NCBI GenBank assembly: GCA_002420305.1
Contig: DIHT01000149.1
Location: forward strand, 6,106-70,105
DNA: 64,000 bases
Reading direction: 5' to 3'
From: Akkermansiaceae bacterium UBA5689
GTDB lineage: Bacteria; Verrucomicrobiota; Verrucomicrobiia; Verrucomicrobiales; Akkermansiaceae
A model generated the notes under the pieces. That model did not search any database. It saw only the letters and a list, made by a program, of their open reading frames with translations, and had not been told where the DNA came from. Below are positions 63,151 through 64,000 of this stretch, piece by piece. Positions within the stretch are counted from its first letter, which is position 1; the number at the start of each line of letters is the position of its first letter. The position numbers and the translations under genes are program-made.

Positions 63151-63567
63151 ATGCGTTTTGTCTTCTGTTTCCTGATCCTGGTCTCCGTGCTTGAGGCTGC
63201 GCCGGTGGTGCCGGCAAAGGAGAGTAAGGCGTTTCGTGAGATTATGGCTGCAGTCGCGGACCCAGTGGAGGATGCGGTGCACCAGAAGGTGAAATTTCGC
63301 ATCAATCACATCATGATGGAAAAGGACTGGGCGTTTGTTGATGCGCTTCCGCTGACCACAGAGGGCAAGAGGATTGATTACGCGGGCACCATGTTTGAGG
63401 AATGGATCGAGGAGGCCGATGAAGTTCTCTGGGTGCTTCTACGCTATAAGAGAGGCCGTTGGTACATCGTGGAGAAAGAGTTTTTCACGACCGAGGCAAC
63501 CTGGATCGACTGGCCTCAATATTTTCGGGCTCCAAGCGGGATCTTCCCGAAGCGTAAGTTTAACTAG
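63151..63567 (+). CDS. Small exported hypothetical protein, 138 residues
   Basis: Function not recognised. A signal peptide (MRFVFCFLILVSVLEAAP) fixes the ATG at 63151. The mature part has a helix (ESKAFREIMAAVADPVEDAV), a strand-rich core VKFRINHIMMEKDWAFVDALPL and a second half WVLLRYKRGRWYIVEKEFFTT ending IFPKRKFN. The alternating WVLLRYKRGRWYI pattern resembles small NTF2-like/cystatin-like domains, but this is only a resemblance. It is divergent from the lactonase-like gene and precedes the SMP-30 gene by 50 bases. Confidence 0.6.
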   Translation: MRFVFCFLILVSVLEAAPVVPAKESKAFREIMAAVADPVEDAVHQKVKFRINHIMMEKDWAFVDALPLTTEGKRIDYAGTMFEEWIEEADEVLWVLLRYKRGRWYIVEKEFFTTEATWIDWPQYFRAPSGIFPKRKFN

Positions 63568-63617
63568 ACGATCTTTTCCGGGGTAACCGCGATTCCTCCG
63601 ACATCTATCTGAATACT

Positions 63618-64000
63618 ATGAAACACTACACCTTCCTTATTATTTCCATCGCTCTGGGCTCCTCGTTTCTCTGGGCGGAGCGTCCTAAGATAGGATCAGT
63701 CATCCGGCATGATCCGTCCTTTGACAAACTCATTGCGAAAGATGCCGAGATCGAGGTTCTGGCTTCCGGGTTTGTCTGGTCCGAGGGCCCTGTCTGGGAC
63801 AGGAAGAACAATCGACTCCTCTGGTCTGACGTTCCTGCAAACACGATTTACCAATGGTCAGAAGATAAGGAGGGTCATTCTGTGTTTATGACGCCTTCTG
63901 GATATACGGGAGTGACCGCGGGATACCCAGAGCCGGGTTCAAACGGGTTGTCCTTTGACGCCAAGAGCCGACTTGTCTCCTGTGAACATGGGGATAGGAG
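63618..64000 (+). CDS. Exported SMP-30/gluconolactonase-like protein (C-terminus outside window)
   Basis: The ATG at 63618 opens a frame still running at the window end (about 127 residues). It begins with a signal peptide (MKHYTFLIISIALGSSFLWA). The start of an SMP-30/gluconolactonase/LRE propeller follows: ASGFVWSEGPVWDRKNNRLLWSDVPANTIYQW, quoted by its cores FVWSEGPVW and LLWSDVPANTIYQW, including the metal-binding Glu, and then PGSNGLSFDAKSRL with the conserved Asn. It would hydrolyse a sugar lactone outside the cytoplasm. This is the second exported lactonase-type gene in the island. Confidence 0.88.
   Translation, partial: MKHYTFLIISIALGSSFLWAERPKIGSVIRHDPSFDKLIAKDAEIEVLASGFVWSEGPVWDRKNNRLLWSDVPANTIYQWSEDKEGHSVFMTPSGYTGVTAGYPEPGSNGLSFDAKSRLVSCEHGDR

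Overview
The window looks like a chromosomal segment of a Verrucomicrobiota bacterium, probably a marine or polysaccharide-degrading member of the Verrucomicrobiales. This rests on a recA promoter carrying the TGTTC-N4-GAACA dyad described for Verrucomicrobia LexA, and on gene families typical of the Planctomycetes-Verrucomicrobia group: DUF1501 paired with a PSD1-type cytochrome, ThuA and DUF1080 proteins, membrane-bound-dehydrogenase beta-propellers, a sulfatase, and a squalene-cyclase-like repeat protein. I see no insertion sequence, prophage or CRISPR array.

Layout. 1-8.2 kb: a partial secreted lipase, recA with its SOS promoter, a possible ABC exporter-serS-tilS operon, and two paralogous anchored coiled-coil proteins closed by a strong terminator. 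8.2-11.1 kb: a small lipoprotein, an exported sulfatase, and a frameshifted sulfatase/PhoD chimera. 11.2-20.4 kb: housekeeping genes (rlmH, glyS, xseA, sucCD, ispF, an inositol-phosphatase-like gene, separate coaB and coaC, gmk). 20.6-25 kb: a small P-loop kinase and a four-gene operon for non-phosphorylating L-fucose oxidation. 25-31.3 kb: an anchored squalene-cyclase-like protein and the DUF1501/PSD1 pair. 31.4-38.5 kb: mutS, a thioredoxin-fold protein, a cytochrome b562-like protein, an L,D-transpeptidase, an Fpg-family glycosylase and a TPR protein. 38.6-46.4 kb: a DUF1080-propeller-cupredoxin fusion, a tiny bS22/mS38-like protein, hisG, and transketolase. 46.5-53 kb: a cobalamin riboswitch with a BtuB-like receptor, a double-domain aspartic protease, tyrS, tRNA-His and rnc. 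53-64 kb: an island of exported proteins (FG-GAP protein, propeller-cytochrome c-discoidin protein, ThuA, ThuA-propeller-cupredoxin fusion, and two lactonase-like propellers).

How it fits together. The fucose operon should turn L-fucose into pyruvate and lactate, but no cytoplasmic fuconolactonase lies beside it. The sulfatase could desulfate algal or mucin glycans that supply such sugars. The exported proteins at 38.6-41.6 and 53-64 kb repeatedly combine a sugar- or keto-sugar-associated domain, a dehydrogenase-type propeller and an electron-carrier domain (cytochrome c or blue copper). This is the best candidate here for an incompletely described system: extracytoplasmic sugar oxidation with modular electron outlets. 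That function is inferred from domain architecture alone.

All calls come from reading the sequence and the conceptual translations; no database search was run. Where a start codon is uncertain, this is stated in the entry.
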